This document shows, in pieces, positions 24,062-33,421 of a stretch of DNA of 64,000 nt. The stretch spans positions 80,389-144,388 of the forward strand of contig NZ_JAPWBR010000002.1 in NCBI RefSeq assembly GCF_041433555.1. Direction: 5' to 3'. The notes beneath the pieces are model-generated. The model ran no database searches, was not told the origin of the DNA, and saw nothing but the letters and a program-made list of their open reading frames with translations. The DNA comes from Granulicatella sp041433555 (GTDB lineage Bacteria; Bacillota; Bacilli; Lactobacillales; Aerococcaceae). How positions within the stretch are numbered: position 1 is the stretch's first letter; each line of letters opens with the position of its first letter. Made by a program: the position numbers and the translations under genes.

Positions 24062-26419
24062 TTACTTAAAGGTTACGATGGTCGCTCCATTTCCACCCGT
24101 ATTCATCGGTGCAAATTCAAAACTTGCGACAGAACGGTGGCTACGTAGCACCTTATGAACTCCTTGTTGGATGGCCCCTGTTCCACGTCCATGAATAATC
24201 GTTACGCGTGGATAGTTCGCAAGAATCGCAGCATCTAGATATAACTCTAGATCCTTCATCGCTTCTTCGTATCGTTTTCCGCGAAGGTCTAATTCAGAAG
24301 AGACGTGACTAGCACGCGCACTTTTGACGATCACTTGTTGCTTGGCTACTTGCGCCTCGGCGATTGGAGAAAGATCCTCAACGGCAATCTTCATCTTGAT
24401 GATTCCCATTTGAACCACCCATTCCTTGTCGTTCACCTTCTCAACAAGCGTACCACGTTGGCCAAATGACAGAACTTCGACACTTTGTCCGACTTGCAGC
24501 GCCTTCTTTGCTTTTTCCTTGCGAAGTACCTTGTTTTTCTTCAAGGCTTGCTCATGCTTCAAGTCTTTCAACGCCGTTTTCTTCTCAATCATTTCATGCT
24601 CTTTAACAGTACTTTGCTTACTTCTTAATTGAAGCTCACGAATTTCAGATAAAATCTTATCCGCATCATCTTGGCTCTGTTCAATTAACGTATTCGCACG
24701 TTCTTTCGCCTCTTCTAAGAGACGTGCTTTATTGGCTTGGAATTGTTCTGTTTCGCGTTGTAAGTCCTCAAGTAACTGCGTACTCAATTCTAACTGATGG
24801 CGCATCTTGTCGGCATCACGCTGCGCACGGCGACGTTTTTGCTCGAGGTCACTAATCATCGCATTCAAGTCTTGGTCTTCTTCGGATAGAAGTCCGCGCG
24901 CTTGGTCGATAATGATACTTGGTAAGCCAAGACGTTTTGAAATATCAAATGCATTACTACGACCTGGTACGCCAAGTAAGAGTTGGTATGTTGGTTGAAG
25001 GGTATCCCCATCAAATTCCATACTCGCATTAATGGTTTTAGGGCGGTCATAGCCGTATGCTTTCAACTCTGGATAGTGCGTTGACGCAATCACATAACTT
25101 TGCTTACTTGCAATATAATCAAGGATTGCGATCGCAAGTGAAGACCCTTCTTGTGGGTCTGTCCCTGAACCAATTTCATCGATTAAAATCAAACTCTTAT
25201 CGTTAATTTGTTTCAAAATAGACACGATATTCGACATATGAGATGAGAATGTCGATAGGTTTTGCTCAATCGATTGTTCATCTCCGATATCCGCAAAAAT
25301 CTCTGTAAAGACTCCCACTCGGCTATTTTCAGCCGCAGGAATATACAGCCCAATCTGTGCCATCAATTGAATCACACCGACCGTCTTCAAGAGAATGGTT
25401 TTACCACCCGTATTCGGCCCTGTAATGACAATCGCTTGATATTCTTCACCAAGAATAATATCGTTTGCCACAGCCTTCTCACGCTCTAAAAGTGGATGCC
25501 ATGCTTGCCAGAGGGCTACGTAATTATTAGCGTCGATAATTGGCTCTGTTGCTCTCAATTCATGAGCGTACAGCGCTTTTGCATTCACTACATCCAGACG
25601 TGCCAATACATAATGGTTTTGATGCAGTGAATTCGTATAAGGCATGAGTTTTTGAGACAATTCCCAAAGGATACGTTCTACTTCGCGCTTCTCTTGGATT
25701 TGATACTCACGAAGCTTGTTGTTTAAATTCACGACTGCTTGTGGCTCCATAAAGAGCGTTTGCCCCGTTGAACTTTGGTCATGGACCGTTCCGCCAAAGA
25801 CTGATTTATACTCTGCTTTTACAGGAAGTACATAACGGTCATTACGAATTGTGATAATCGTATCGCTTAAATATTGCGCATTCTTTCCTGTAAGGTATTG
25901 ATCCATTTGACGACGAATATCTTGTTCCGTCTTTTGAATCCCCACACGAACCCCGTGTAAAGTTGGAGACGCGCTATCTAAAACATACCCATCTTCACGA
26001 ATAGAGGCTTCTAGTTCGCTTGTCACCTCTGGAATACTTTCAAGCTTTTCGACCAAACGAGGCACACGTTTTAGTGCAATTTCCTCTTCTTCGACTTTTT
26101 CAAAGAAACGCTCAACCTCATGCGTTGTTGTTAACACACGTAGGATATCACTTAATTCGCGTCCATTCAGCCCTGCTTCTAGCTCTAGACGTTTCAAAGC
26201 AAAACTAATATCTTTCAATCGTGGAATTGGAATCCCTTGTTTGAGACGGAGTAACTCCACTCCATCAGTTGTTTCTTCGATTTTATGTTGAATGGCCTTT
26301 GCATCGACTTCAATCGGAAGTTCCTTAATCATTTGCTTTCCTTTTTCGGAAGTCGCATATTCGGCCAGTTGTGTTCTAATTTTGGAAAATTCTAAAACCT
26401 TTTCGATTTTCGAATTCAT
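24062..26419 (-). CDS. mutS2: MutS2 ATPase/nuclease
   Basis: 785 aa. MutS core with Walker A GPNTGGKT (about residue 336), Walker B LILIDEIGSGTDP, and ASTHYPELK. A long coiled coil (about 515-635) precedes a KOW-like segment and a C-terminal Smr domain LDLRGKRYEEAM...TIIHGRGTGAIQQGV. The family acts on collided ribosomes and recombination intermediates. It lacks the mismatch-binding domain of MutS1, as expected. AAGGA precedes the ATG. Confidence 0.96.
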   Translation of the reverse strand: MNSKIEKVLEFSKIRTQLAEYATSEKGKQMIKELPIEVDAKAIQHKIEETTDGVELLRLKQGIPIPRLKDISFALKRLELEAGLNGRELSDILRVLTTTHEVERFFEKVEEEEIALKRVPRLVEKLESIPEVTSELEASIREDGYVLDSASPTLHGVRVGIQKTEQDIRRQMDQYLTGKNAQYLSDTIITIRNDRYVLPVKAEYKSVFGGTVHDQSSTGQTLFMEPQAVVNLNNKLREYQIQEKREVERILWELSQKLMPYTNSLHQNHYVLARLDVVNAKALYAHELRATEPIIDANNYVALWQAWHPLLEREKAVANDIILGEEYQAIVITGPNTGGKTILLKTVGVIQLMAQIGLYIPAAENSRVGVFTEIFADIGDEQSIEQNLSTFSSHMSNIVSILKQINDKSLILIDEIGSGTDPQEGSSLAIAILDYIASKQSYVIASTHYPELKAYGYDRPKTINASMEFDGDTLQPTYQLLLGVPGRSNAFDISKRLGLPSIIIDQARGLLSEEDQDLNAMISDLEQKRRRAQRDADKMRHQLELSTQLLEDLQRETEQFQANKARLLEEAKERANTLIEQSQDDADKILSEIRELQLRSKQSTVKEHEMIEKKTALKDLKHEQALKKNKVLRKEKAKKALQVGQSVEVLSFGQRGTLVEKVNDKEWVVQMGIIKMKIAVEDLSPIAEAQVAKQQVIVKSARASHVSSELDLRGKRYEEAMKDLELYLDAAILANYPRVTIIHGRGTGAIQQGVHKVLRSHRSVASFEFAPMNTGGNGATIVTFK

Positions 26420-26435
26420 AACAGTCCTTCTTTCT

Positions 26436-26466
26436 TAAAAAACGTGGAACAAGTTTGTTCCACGCT
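26436..26466 (-). terminator. Terminator after cvpA
   Basis: Minus-strand GCGTGGAACAAACTTGTTCCACG plus T6, just upstream of mutS2. Confidence 0.88.
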
Positions 26467-26474
26467 TCGAGGTT

Positions 26475-27011
26475 TTATTTAGGTAATAACCAACTTGAAA
26501 CGATTGGCGTTACAATTGGTGTTTTTGTGATGATGAAGTTTGGCAATCCACCTTCGATAATTTTTTGTGCTGGTGCCAGCGGAATCATCGCTACTGCGTA
26601 AAGTACAAAGTAAATGAATAAGTAGTTCATCAGGAATCCAAGTGCCGCTCCACCGATCGTATTGAATTGTTTCAATAGCGGTAAGAATGTTAATTCGCTA
26701 GCGACATATCCAAGGAATCGAACCACTAACCATCCTAGAATCATGATGACTAGGAATGCAACCAATTTATAGAATGATTGGTCGAGTGACATCGCTTGGG
26801 CTTCTGTGAAAATCGCTAAGTGATTTCCAGGAATGTATGATGGATATGGGATGTACACCGATAAGAACTTCGCGAGTCCTTCGTAAGTGAACATCGCAAC
26901 TAGGAATGTGATGAAGTATCCTGCGATATACACGAGTTCTAAAGTTAATCCTCGGCGCATTCCAGTATACACACCAACTAATAAATAAAATAAAATAATT
27001 AACGTTACCAT
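26475..27011 (-). CDS. CvpA family membrane protein
   Basis: 178 aa with four hydrophobic segments in the arrangement of the CvpA (colicin V production) family, including the early RRGLTLELVYIAGYFI segment with the conserved G and the final LGFLMNYLFIYFVL. The role is unknown in Gram-positives. It follows zapA directly, as in many Firmicutes, upstream of mutS2. Confidence 0.9.
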   Translation of the reverse strand: MVTLIILFYLLVGVYTGMRRGLTLELVYIAGYFITFLVAMFTYEGLAKFLSVYIPYPSYIPGNHLAIFTEAQAMSLDQSFYKLVAFLVIMILGWLVVRFLGYVASELTFLPLLKQFNTIGGAALGFLMNYLFIYFVLYAVAMIPLAPAQKIIEGGLPNFIITKTPIVTPIVSSWLLPK

Positions 27012-27017
27012 TGAACC

Positions 27018-27398
27018 CTACCTTCTCAACAAATCTTGTTGTAATTCAAATTGTTTTTCTAATTCTTGTTTTCTATTTGCATCAATCGAAGGGCGTTTAT
27101 GTTGAACGGAGCGCAATTCTTTTTCCAACTGCTCTACACGTTTCTTCAATGCGACCACTTCTTCTTGCTTTTCAAATTGATTCGAGATGGCGTTGATGGC
27201 TGCAAGAAGCGCCACTTCTTCCGTCGACAATTTGTCAGATACTCGAGTGATTTGGTCTAATTGTTCTTGTAAGACACGCACAATACTTTGCATTTCTTGT
27301 TGCGACTTACGACCAATAATCGTATAAGATTTCCCTGAAATCGTTGCTTTTACTCTTGTTTTTGGTTGATTCACAAAAGACCCTCTCACTTTCTCCAT
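27018..27398 (-). CDS. zapA: Cell-division protein ZapA
   Basis: 126 aa. The N-terminal beta hairpin region TRVKATISGKSYTIIGRKS is the ZapA start, followed by a coiled coil (about 60-125). It bundles FtsZ filaments. The C-terminus is longer than the usual 80-90 aa, extending the coil with KRPSIDANRKQELEKQFELQQ. GGTGA precedes the ATG. Divergent from rnhC. Confidence 0.88.
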   Translation of the reverse strand: MEKVRGSFVNQPKTRVKATISGKSYTIIGRKSQQEMQSIVRVLQEQLDQITRVSDKLSTEEVALLAAINAISNQFEKQEEVVALKKRVEQLEKELRSVQHKRPSIDANRKQELEKQFELQQDLLRR

Positions 27399-27512
27399 AA
27401 TATCACCTTATTTTACCATTTTTCATTTAAAAAATACACTAATAATCCACTTTTTTAGAGAGTGGACGGATGAAATTTGTCATGGTATGCTAAAAAGAAA
27501 AGGGGGAACGAC

Positions 27513-28427
27513 ATGAATTCATTAACTTTAATTTTATCACCTGAGCAAATTGCAACACTTGGAGCAACCTACGCTTCATACATGCAATCTCCTCCACCAC
27601 ACGCAACATTGCGTCTAAAGATCGACGGTTTATCGATTACGGCCTATAAATCGGGTAAGGTTCTCTTCCAAGGAAAAGGCATTGAAGACTTTATCCAAAA
27701 GAACCACCTCGAACAATCGATGGATGTCACTACAAAGAAAGCCCTCGAAGAGTCGACTCTTCCAGAAGGTTTTGCGACTTGGAGCATCATCGGAAGCGAT
27801 GAAGTCGGAAACGGCGCTTACTTTGGTCCACTGACGGTTGCGGCGGCTTATGTTTCAAAAGAAAATATCGCAACATTAAAAGCGATGGGCGTTCGCGATT
27901 CTAAAGATATGACGGACGAACAAATTAAGGCTCTCGTTCCAAAAATCAAAGAAGCTGTGCCTTATAAGTTATTAACGCTTTGGCCAGAGAAATATAACGA
28001 AGTCCAACAAGTTAAAAATCTAAACGAGATGAAGGCGCTGCTTCATAACCAAGCGTTCCGTCTCTTAAGCGAAAAACTCGCTCCTGAGGTTCCAGAAGCG
28101 TACTTAATCGACCAATTCTGTAAACCAGACTTGTATTACCGTTATCTCAAAGGCCAAGACCTTGTCGATAAGAAGAAAACATACTTTATTACAAAAGGCG
28201 AAAGTCACCATATCGCCGTTGCGGCAGCATCCATGATTGCCAGATGCGCCTTCCTTGATGGCCTAGACTCTCTAAGCGCTGAATACGGATATGAACTCCC
28301 AAGCGGTGCCGGTGCCAACGTCGATAAAGCAGCAGCCACTATTTTAAAACACGGTGGCATGGAACTCCTCGGTAAAGTGGCCAAACTCCACTTCGCCAAC
28401 ACCGAAAAAGCTAAAAAATTAAAATAG
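27513..28427 (+). CDS. rnhC: Ribonuclease HIII
   Basis: 304 aa. The N-terminal TBP-like domain is followed by the RNase HII/HIII core, whose GSDEVGNGAYFGPL opens with the D-E pair, then VRDSKDM and LIDQF. It removes RNA from RNA/DNA hybrids. ATG 27513 follows GGGGG; an ATG-like start 36 bp upstream lacks one. Divergent from zapA, as in many Firmicutes. Confidence 0.95.
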   Translation: MNSLTLILSPEQIATLGATYASYMQSPPPHATLRLKIDGLSITAYKSGKVLFQGKGIEDFIQKNHLEQSMDVTTKKALEESTLPEGFATWSIIGSDEVGNGAYFGPLTVAAAYVSKENIATLKAMGVRDSKDMTDEQIKALVPKIKEAVPYKLLTLWPEKYNEVQQVKNLNEMKALLHNQAFRLLSEKLAPEVPEAYLIDQFCKPDLYYRYLKGQDLVDKKKTYFITKGESHHIAVAAASMIARCAFLDGLDSLSAEYGYELPSGAGANVDKAAATILKHGGMELLGKVAKLHFANTEKAKKLK

Positions 28428-28525
28428 TTTTTCTCTTCCAAAATGAGGTTAGATAGGCTCTTCGCAGATTTCCAAAAACACTCCTACTGGATAGGAAGTA
28501 GTTTTTTACGTGCTTACCCAGCAAA

Positions 28526-28711
28526 TGATTACGGAGAATCTTGTGGATTTTATTGTAGCAGTAACGTGAAAAAGCAAAAAATGCGAATTAAAGGGAGTTA
28601 GGAATTTATTCCTTACTCCCTTTTTGAGGCTTTTTAGGCGCAAGACCAAGGCTTGCGCCGGTGCAACGTTACAGCTACAATAAACAAATCCGCAAGGATT
28701 CGTAGTAATCA
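28526..28711 (+). repeat. Long-hairpin intergenic element, copy D
   Basis: The outer arms TGATTAC...GAATCTTGTGGATTT and AAATCCGCAAGGATTC...GTAATCA pair, followed by TATTGTAGC-A-GTAACGT against ACGTTAC-A-GCTACAATA with opposed bulged A. Inner hairpin GGGAGTTAGGAA/TTCCTTACTCCC (28593-28621) and second hairpin GGCGCAAG-ACCAAGG-CTTGCGCC (28637-28659). It is the cleanest copy. It lies in the convergent gap between rnhC and corA; the 80 bp before it hold only a short hairpin-prone stretch. Confidence 0.9.
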
Positions 28712-28750
28712 TATATCTGAGCACAGATAAAAACCTAGCACACACAAACA

Positions 28751-28782
28751 AACACCTTCCTATCAAGTAGGAAGGTGTTTTG
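28751..28782. terminator. Bidirectional terminator of corA side
   Basis: AACACCTTCCTA/TAGGAAGGTGTT with AT-rich flanks. Confidence 0.88.
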
Positions 28783-28784
28783 GG

Positions 28785-29687
28785 TTAATCTTTCATAATG
28801 CGCTTGATAATCTGCGACACGCCTATCCAACCGAATGCGATAATCAAAAGAATGATCGCCCATCCGTGTCTAAACTCCGTAAATGGAATCTGCACATTCA
28901 TCCCAAAGAATCCCGTCACAATATCCGGAATCGTCATTAAAATCGAGATGCCCGTTAAGAATTTCATCGTGTCGTTCAAGTTATTATTCAATACATTGTT
29001 ATACGTGTTTGCGATTTGATGCAAGATTTGAAGATGTAACTCTGTCATCGCTACTAATTGATTCGCTTCGATGATGTTATCTTCCAACTGCTCTCTTTCA
29101 GAATCGTCGAGTTCCTTGAAGGCTTGTTGCGTCTTCAGTTGCTCTAATACTACCGCATTTTGCTTCGTCGCAGAAACTAAATACATCCCTTCAATCTCCA
29201 AGTCAGATAAACGGAACAAATTATCCTTTGTGGTTTTCTTTCGGAGCAATTTACTAATATTTTGTTGTTCTTTATTTAACTTTTCGATAACTGGGAAATA
29301 GTTTTCCGAAATCGCAAATAAGCTATGCAATAAGAAATTAAATACGCTCCAATGCATATTCTCTTCCAGCTCTTCACGAATTTGATCAATAATATATTCA
29401 TTTTGCGCATTGGAAATCGTGACGATCTGATTTTGTCGTACGATAAACGTCAACGGAATCGTATCGTAATGATTTTCTTCGCGCGATAAGTTGAGGACAT
29501 TATAAATGACCACCAAAGTCTTCGTTCGGCGATTATACTCCATATGCGCGCGTTCGTTTTTATCCAGCGCGTATTCAATCATCTCATCATCAATTTCATA
29601 CGTATCGTAAATGGATGAATATTCACTGATTAAATCTGAATTAATGTTAATCCAAGTATTGTTTTCGCCAAAATGCATGACTGCCAT
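28785..29687 (-). CDS. CorA-family divalent cation transporter
   Basis: 300 aa. A large N-terminal cytoplasmic domain is followed by two C-terminal membrane helices; the selectivity loop FFGMNVQIPF holds the GMN motif. Probably a homopentameric Mg2+ channel (Co2+ and Ni2+ also possible). GGAGGG precedes the ATG. Single gene between two terminators. Confidence 0.93.
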   Translation of the reverse strand: MAVMHFGENNTWININSDLISEYSSIYDTYEIDDEMIEYALDKNERAHMEYNRRTKTLVVIYNVLNLSREENHYDTIPLTFIVRQNQIVTISNAQNEYIIDQIREELEENMHWSVFNFLLHSLFAISENYFPVIEKLNKEQQNISKLLRKKTTKDNLFRLSDLEIEGMYLVSATKQNAVVLEQLKTQQAFKELDDSEREQLEDNIIEANQLVAMTELHLQILHQIANTYNNVLNNNLNDTMKFLTGISILMTIPDIVTGFFGMNVQIPFTEFRHGWAIILLIIAFGWIGVSQIIKRIMKD

Positions 29688-29761
29688 TTAAATCCCTCCT
29701 TCAACTAGAATGCTGTATTAGTATACCATAAATACCGCTAAACCACCTATTCATAGGAAAC

Positions 29762-29801
29762 AAAAACACGCAACTCTTCTTTTTCAAAGAGTTACGTGCT
29801 T
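29762..29801 (-). terminator. Terminator of the histidine-triad gene
   Basis: Minus-strand CACGTAACTCTTTGAAAAAGAAGAGTTGCGTG followed by T-rich sequence. Confidence 0.85.
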
Positions 29802-29808
29802 AAAAGTT

Positions 29809-32079
29809 CTATTGTTCAACAGTTGTTGTTTCTACTGTTGTAGCGGCTTCTGTTGTAGCGGCTTCTGTTGTAGCCGTTGTTTCTTCTGTTGTCTCTACAG
29901 AAGCGGTCGTACTTTCTGTTGTTTCTGTTGTTTCTGTTGTTTCTGTTGTTTCTGTCGTTTCGCTTTGTGTCGTTGTTGTTTCTTCGGATGGTTTTTCCTC
30001 TGAAGGTTTTACATCTAGAATAGAGCTCTTCGGAGTGCTGTTATCTTTATCCGATTCATCTAGCGCCATTTCAGCGAAGTCTTTTGCTTCTTGAAAAATG
30101 CTTTGTTCTTCCTCAGAAGCTGGCGTTAAAATTTCTTTTAGATTCTTTCCGATTGTTGCATCGACTTTACCATCGGATTTCGCATGAGATTCCTTAATCG
30201 CTAATTTTGCACGATAAGACTCGATGATAAGTGATTCAACAGGTGTCGTCGCAAAGTTCAATCGTGAACCCATATAACGCTTAATTAAGCTTGCCACTTC
30301 TTCACGAAGCGTAGCAGGTAATTCTTGGTCTAAAACGTGTTGTGTTAAGAAGTATAAGTAACGCATTCCTTCAATACTAATACGGTCGTTGGCATCACGT
30401 AACGCTTGTACTAATGAACGAATCGCGTTCACTTGCTCTTCTGTATTGGATGCACGCGCTTTTGAAGCTAAGTCTTTTAACTCGTCAGCCGTTACGCCGT
30501 AGTCTTGTAAGTTCAACTCACCAACCATACGAACCGTTTCTTCGTGAGTCGCGTTCATCTTTTGTTCTTCAGGACTTACTTCTTCTGCAGCGACTGTCTC
30601 GTGATTAATCGTTTGCGCCTCGAAGCGTTCCAATCCTTTGACGAATCCTTCTGTTGAGTTCCCTTTTAATTGCACTTGTTCTTTATATTCGTTCAAGGCT
30701 ACTAAAATACGGTTGAATGTCACTGGATCATCTTTGTATTTTTCACTGGCACGCGCTTTGACTTCATCGATTTTGGCAAAAACGTCATTCACATTCACAT
30801 CTCCTGCCACAAATGGAGGCACAATGACTGGAAGTTTATTTTTCTCATAGGCTTCGATACCATCTTTGTTGACGATATTCATGGAGTGACTATGGTCACC
30901 GTGCGGAATATCGAAGCGTCCATTCACAATACGAATCGCTGTACGAGAAATCCCCATACGTCTTGCAATTAAATCAATCTCCTGAGAAAGTCTCACTTCT
31001 GCAGGAATCGATGGGTCAGAGTTTGGCACTTCAAAACGTTTCAATGGAATCACCCAAGGATGAATATGGTTCTTATCTTGCCCTTGTTCCATGTTTTGGA
31101 AGGCAAATACTTTTCCGACATACTCGCCTTTGTCATTTGTTACAGACTCGAACTTAATCGTATCTCGTTCTACGCCGTAAGCATAGACAATGTAGTCTAA
31201 ATATTTTTGAATCTCTGGCGATTGTAATGTCCACCCCTCAGCTTGCGGTGTCGCAATATCTGTTGCAGGAGGTGTTACAGGTTGTGTGCTTGCTGTACTT
31301 GGACTTGATGGTGTCACAGTCCCGATTGTACTAGCGACTCCTGTGTGGTTGCCACCAGTCGACGGTCTTGAAGTTGGTTCATCGTCAAATGTATAAGAAG
31401 CACTACCATCTCCACAGTCTAATACATCGTGGAAATGGTCTCCATGTGGGATGCGTAATAATTTACACGTTCTCTTCTTGCCGTTTTCATCTTCTCTAGT
31501 CACGGTCTGAGCGTTTGCTAATTGTGAACGGTAAATAAAATGAAAGTGATCTCCATGGCGAACTACGAAGCCTAACTCATTTTCACTAACAATATCGTTT
31601 GGATTGAAGACGTAATTGTCTTCTACTTCTCTAGTCACTGTCTGTGCGTTTGCTAATTGTGAACGGTAAATAAAATGAAAGTGATCTCCGTGTCGAACAA
31701 CGAAACCTAATTCATTTTCACTCACAATATCGTTTGGATTGAAGACATAATTGTCTTCTACTGTGCTCGTTGTCGCACCTGGTTTTTTCTGTTCGTAAAT
31801 GGCATCTGCCGGTGGCGCACCATATACAAAGTGATAATGGTCTCCGTGTTTTTTCAAATACCCATTCTCGAAGACTTCTCCGACAATTGTCTTTGGTTTA
31901 TTGTCTTTAATTTCTTTCGCTGCCTGTTCGTATTTTGCCATACGCTCGGCATCAATGGTTGTCTCCTCGGTTGTTGTGTCAGTCGATGCAGCTTGTTGCT
32001 GTGTTAATACGGCGCCTGACGCAAAAAGCAATCCAAGGGCTACTGCTCCTCCTAAAATCGCCTTTTCTTTTTTGTTCAT
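29809..32079 (-). CDS. Histidine-triad (Pht-like) surface protein
   Basis: 756 aa. A signal peptide with one hydrophobic stretch (AILGGAVALGLLFASGAVL) is present; no lipobox and no LPxTG. HxxHxH triads occur in HGDHYH, HGDHFHF (twice), HGDHFHDV and HGDHSH. Two 45-residue units carrying a triad are tandem duplicates (see 31491-31760). The C-terminal 60 residues are Thr/Glu repeats. By analogy to streptococcal Pht proteins it binds Zn at the surface; a role in Zn acquisition or complement evasion is inference. ATG 32079 is chosen for GGGAG; 39 upstream codons have no ribosome site. Confidence 0.9.
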   Translation of the reverse strand: MNKKEKAILGGAVALGLLFASGAVLTQQQAASTDTTTEETTIDAERMAKYEQAAKEIKDNKPKTIVGEVFENGYLKKHGDHYHFVYGAPPADAIYEQKKPGATTSTVEDNYVFNPNDIVSENELGFVVRHGDHFHFIYRSQLANAQTVTREVEDNYVFNPNDIVSENELGFVVRHGDHFHFIYRSQLANAQTVTREDENGKKRTCKLLRIPHGDHFHDVLDCGDGSASYTFDDEPTSRPSTGGNHTGVASTIGTVTPSSPSTASTQPVTPPATDIATPQAEGWTLQSPEIQKYLDYIVYAYGVERDTIKFESVTNDKGEYVGKVFAFQNMEQGQDKNHIHPWVIPLKRFEVPNSDPSIPAEVRLSQEIDLIARRMGISRTAIRIVNGRFDIPHGDHSHSMNIVNKDGIEAYEKNKLPVIVPPFVAGDVNVNDVFAKIDEVKARASEKYKDDPVTFNRILVALNEYKEQVQLKGNSTEGFVKGLERFEAQTINHETVAAEEVSPEEQKMNATHEETVRMVGELNLQDYGVTADELKDLASKARASNTEEQVNAIRSLVQALRDANDRISIEGMRYLYFLTQHVLDQELPATLREEVASLIKRYMGSRLNFATTPVESLIIESYRAKLAIKESHAKSDGKVDATIGKNLKEILTPASEEEQSIFQEAKDFAEMALDESDKDNSTPKSSILDVKPSEEKPSEETTTTQSETTETTETTETTETTESTTASVETTEETTATTEAATTEAATTVETTTVEQ
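31491..31760 (-). repeat. 135-bp tandem duplication inside the histidine-triad gene
   Basis: Two adjacent units, 31491-31625 and 31626-31760, encode identical 45-residue segments (VEDNYVFNPNDIVSENELGF plus the triad and SQLANAQTVTRE). The bases differ at only a few sites, so the duplication is recent. Confidence 0.9.
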
Positions 32080-32174
32080 AAATCTCCCACTTTCTAAATC
32101 GTAAGTTTTACGTTTTAGAGTATACTCTTTGATAGAACCCTTGTCAACAAAATTCTTCAAAAATTTTTCAAACC

Positions 32175-32208
32175 CAAAAAAAGCCTTCCCAAACACTGTT
32201 GGAAAGGC
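32175..32208 (-). terminator. Terminator of the M42 peptidase gene
   Basis: Minus-strand GCCTTTCCAACAGTGTTTGGGAAGGC hairpin with T7. Confidence 0.88.
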
Positions 32209-32214
32209 ATCCTA

Positions 32215-33255
32215 TTAAGCTTCTACTAATGAACTTAAAAGGTAAGCATCGACTAACTGTTGCGTTGCTTCAACCGAATCAAGATGCGTTCTTTCATAAG
32301 AGTGGCTTGATTCAATTCCCGCACCGAGTAAGGCGTGTTTCACTTCTGCTCCAGCACGCATTGCTGCTGAGGCGTCACTTCCATAATAAGGATAAATATC
32401 TAATTTAAATGGAATATTCTTCTCCTTACATAGAGATACAAGATGTTGACGGAAATCAAAGTTATAAGGCCCAGAACCATCTTTCACACAGACAGAAACG
32501 GTGTATTCGTCTGTTTGTTGGTCATCCCCCATCGCACCCATATCCACGGCTAAGAATTCGACTGCTTTTTCTGGGATGCTACTGTTAGCTCCCGTTCCAG
32601 TTTCTTCAATACAACTGAACATGAAGTGAGTCGTTACTGGCAACGTGATGCCTTCTGATTTGTATTTCTTTAATAAGGTTAATAAAATCGCTGCACTCAC
32701 TTTATCATCTAAGAAACGGCTCTTGATGAATCCTGTTGGTGTGATGACAAAACGTGGATCAAAGGATACAAAGTCCCCTACTTCAATTCCTAATGCACGT
32801 GTTTCGGCTTCGTTTGTCACTTTCGCATCCAAACGAACTTCCATATTATCTTGGCTACGCTCCACCGTTCCCGCTTCACGATATACGTGTACGCTTGTTT
32901 GATGTAATAAAATTGTTCCAGAAACAGTGGTTCCATTGCTAGCAACGTGAACTGTACAGTTTTCTCCTTCTATCATATTCCAAGCAAATCCACCAATACG
33001 GTCAAGTTTTAAGCGTCCATCTGGTTTTACTGCACGAACAATCGCACCAAGTGTATCAATATGTGCCGTTACCACACGTTGTTGCATATCTATTACTCCA
33101 GGTATTGTTACAACCACTAATCCTTTTGCTGTACGTGTTGGCTCATATCCCATATCTTTTAAGACATCGATTAAATAGTCTTGCACATCTTTGGTATAGC
33201 CAGTTGGTGACGGAATTGCCACAAGTTCTTTCAAGAATTTTACAGTTTGATTCAT
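32215..33255 (-). CDS. M42-family metallo-aminopeptidase
   Basis: 346 aa. Metal ligands: TAHIDTLG, SRFLDDKVSAA, the EE of SCIEETGTG, DMGAMGD and SHSYERTHLD. This places it in the PepA/glutamyl-aminopeptidase/FrvX group. It would hydrolyse short peptides or glycan-linked amino acids in the cytoplasm. GGAGG precedes the ATG. Monocistronic. Confidence 0.92.
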   Translation of the reverse strand: MNQTVKFLKELVAIPSPTGYTKDVQDYLIDVLKDMGYEPTRTAKGLVVVTIPGVIDMQQRVVTAHIDTLGAIVRAVKPDGRLKLDRIGGFAWNMIEGENCTVHVASNGTTVSGTILLHQTSVHVYREAGTVERSQDNMEVRLDAKVTNEAETRALGIEVGDFVSFDPRFVITPTGFIKSRFLDDKVSAAILLTLLKKYKSEGITLPVTTHFMFSCIEETGTGANSSIPEKAVEFLAVDMGAMGDDQQTDEYTVSVCVKDGSGPYNFDFRQHLVSLCKEKNIPFKLDIYPYYGSDASAAMRAGAEVKHALLGAGIESSHSYERTHLDSVEATQQLVDAYLLSSLVEA

Positions 33256-33421
33256 ACTTTTTCCTCCATTTCACTGTAAGATTAGTATAGCACATTTCAA
33301 GTAAATTCAAACCGTTAGCAATTGTCAACCTTCATTGGCACCCATTTTTGTAAAAAGGCTTGCATATTAGAATTATTAGATTTATAATATATGTATATTA
33401 CAACTTGAAAGGATGTATTTC

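Noticed and set aside
29812..30003. Plus-strand 63-aa ORF very rich in Cys and Phe
   Set aside because: It is the complement of the Thr/Glu repeat tail of the histidine-triad gene; it has no ribosome site and its composition follows from the repeats.
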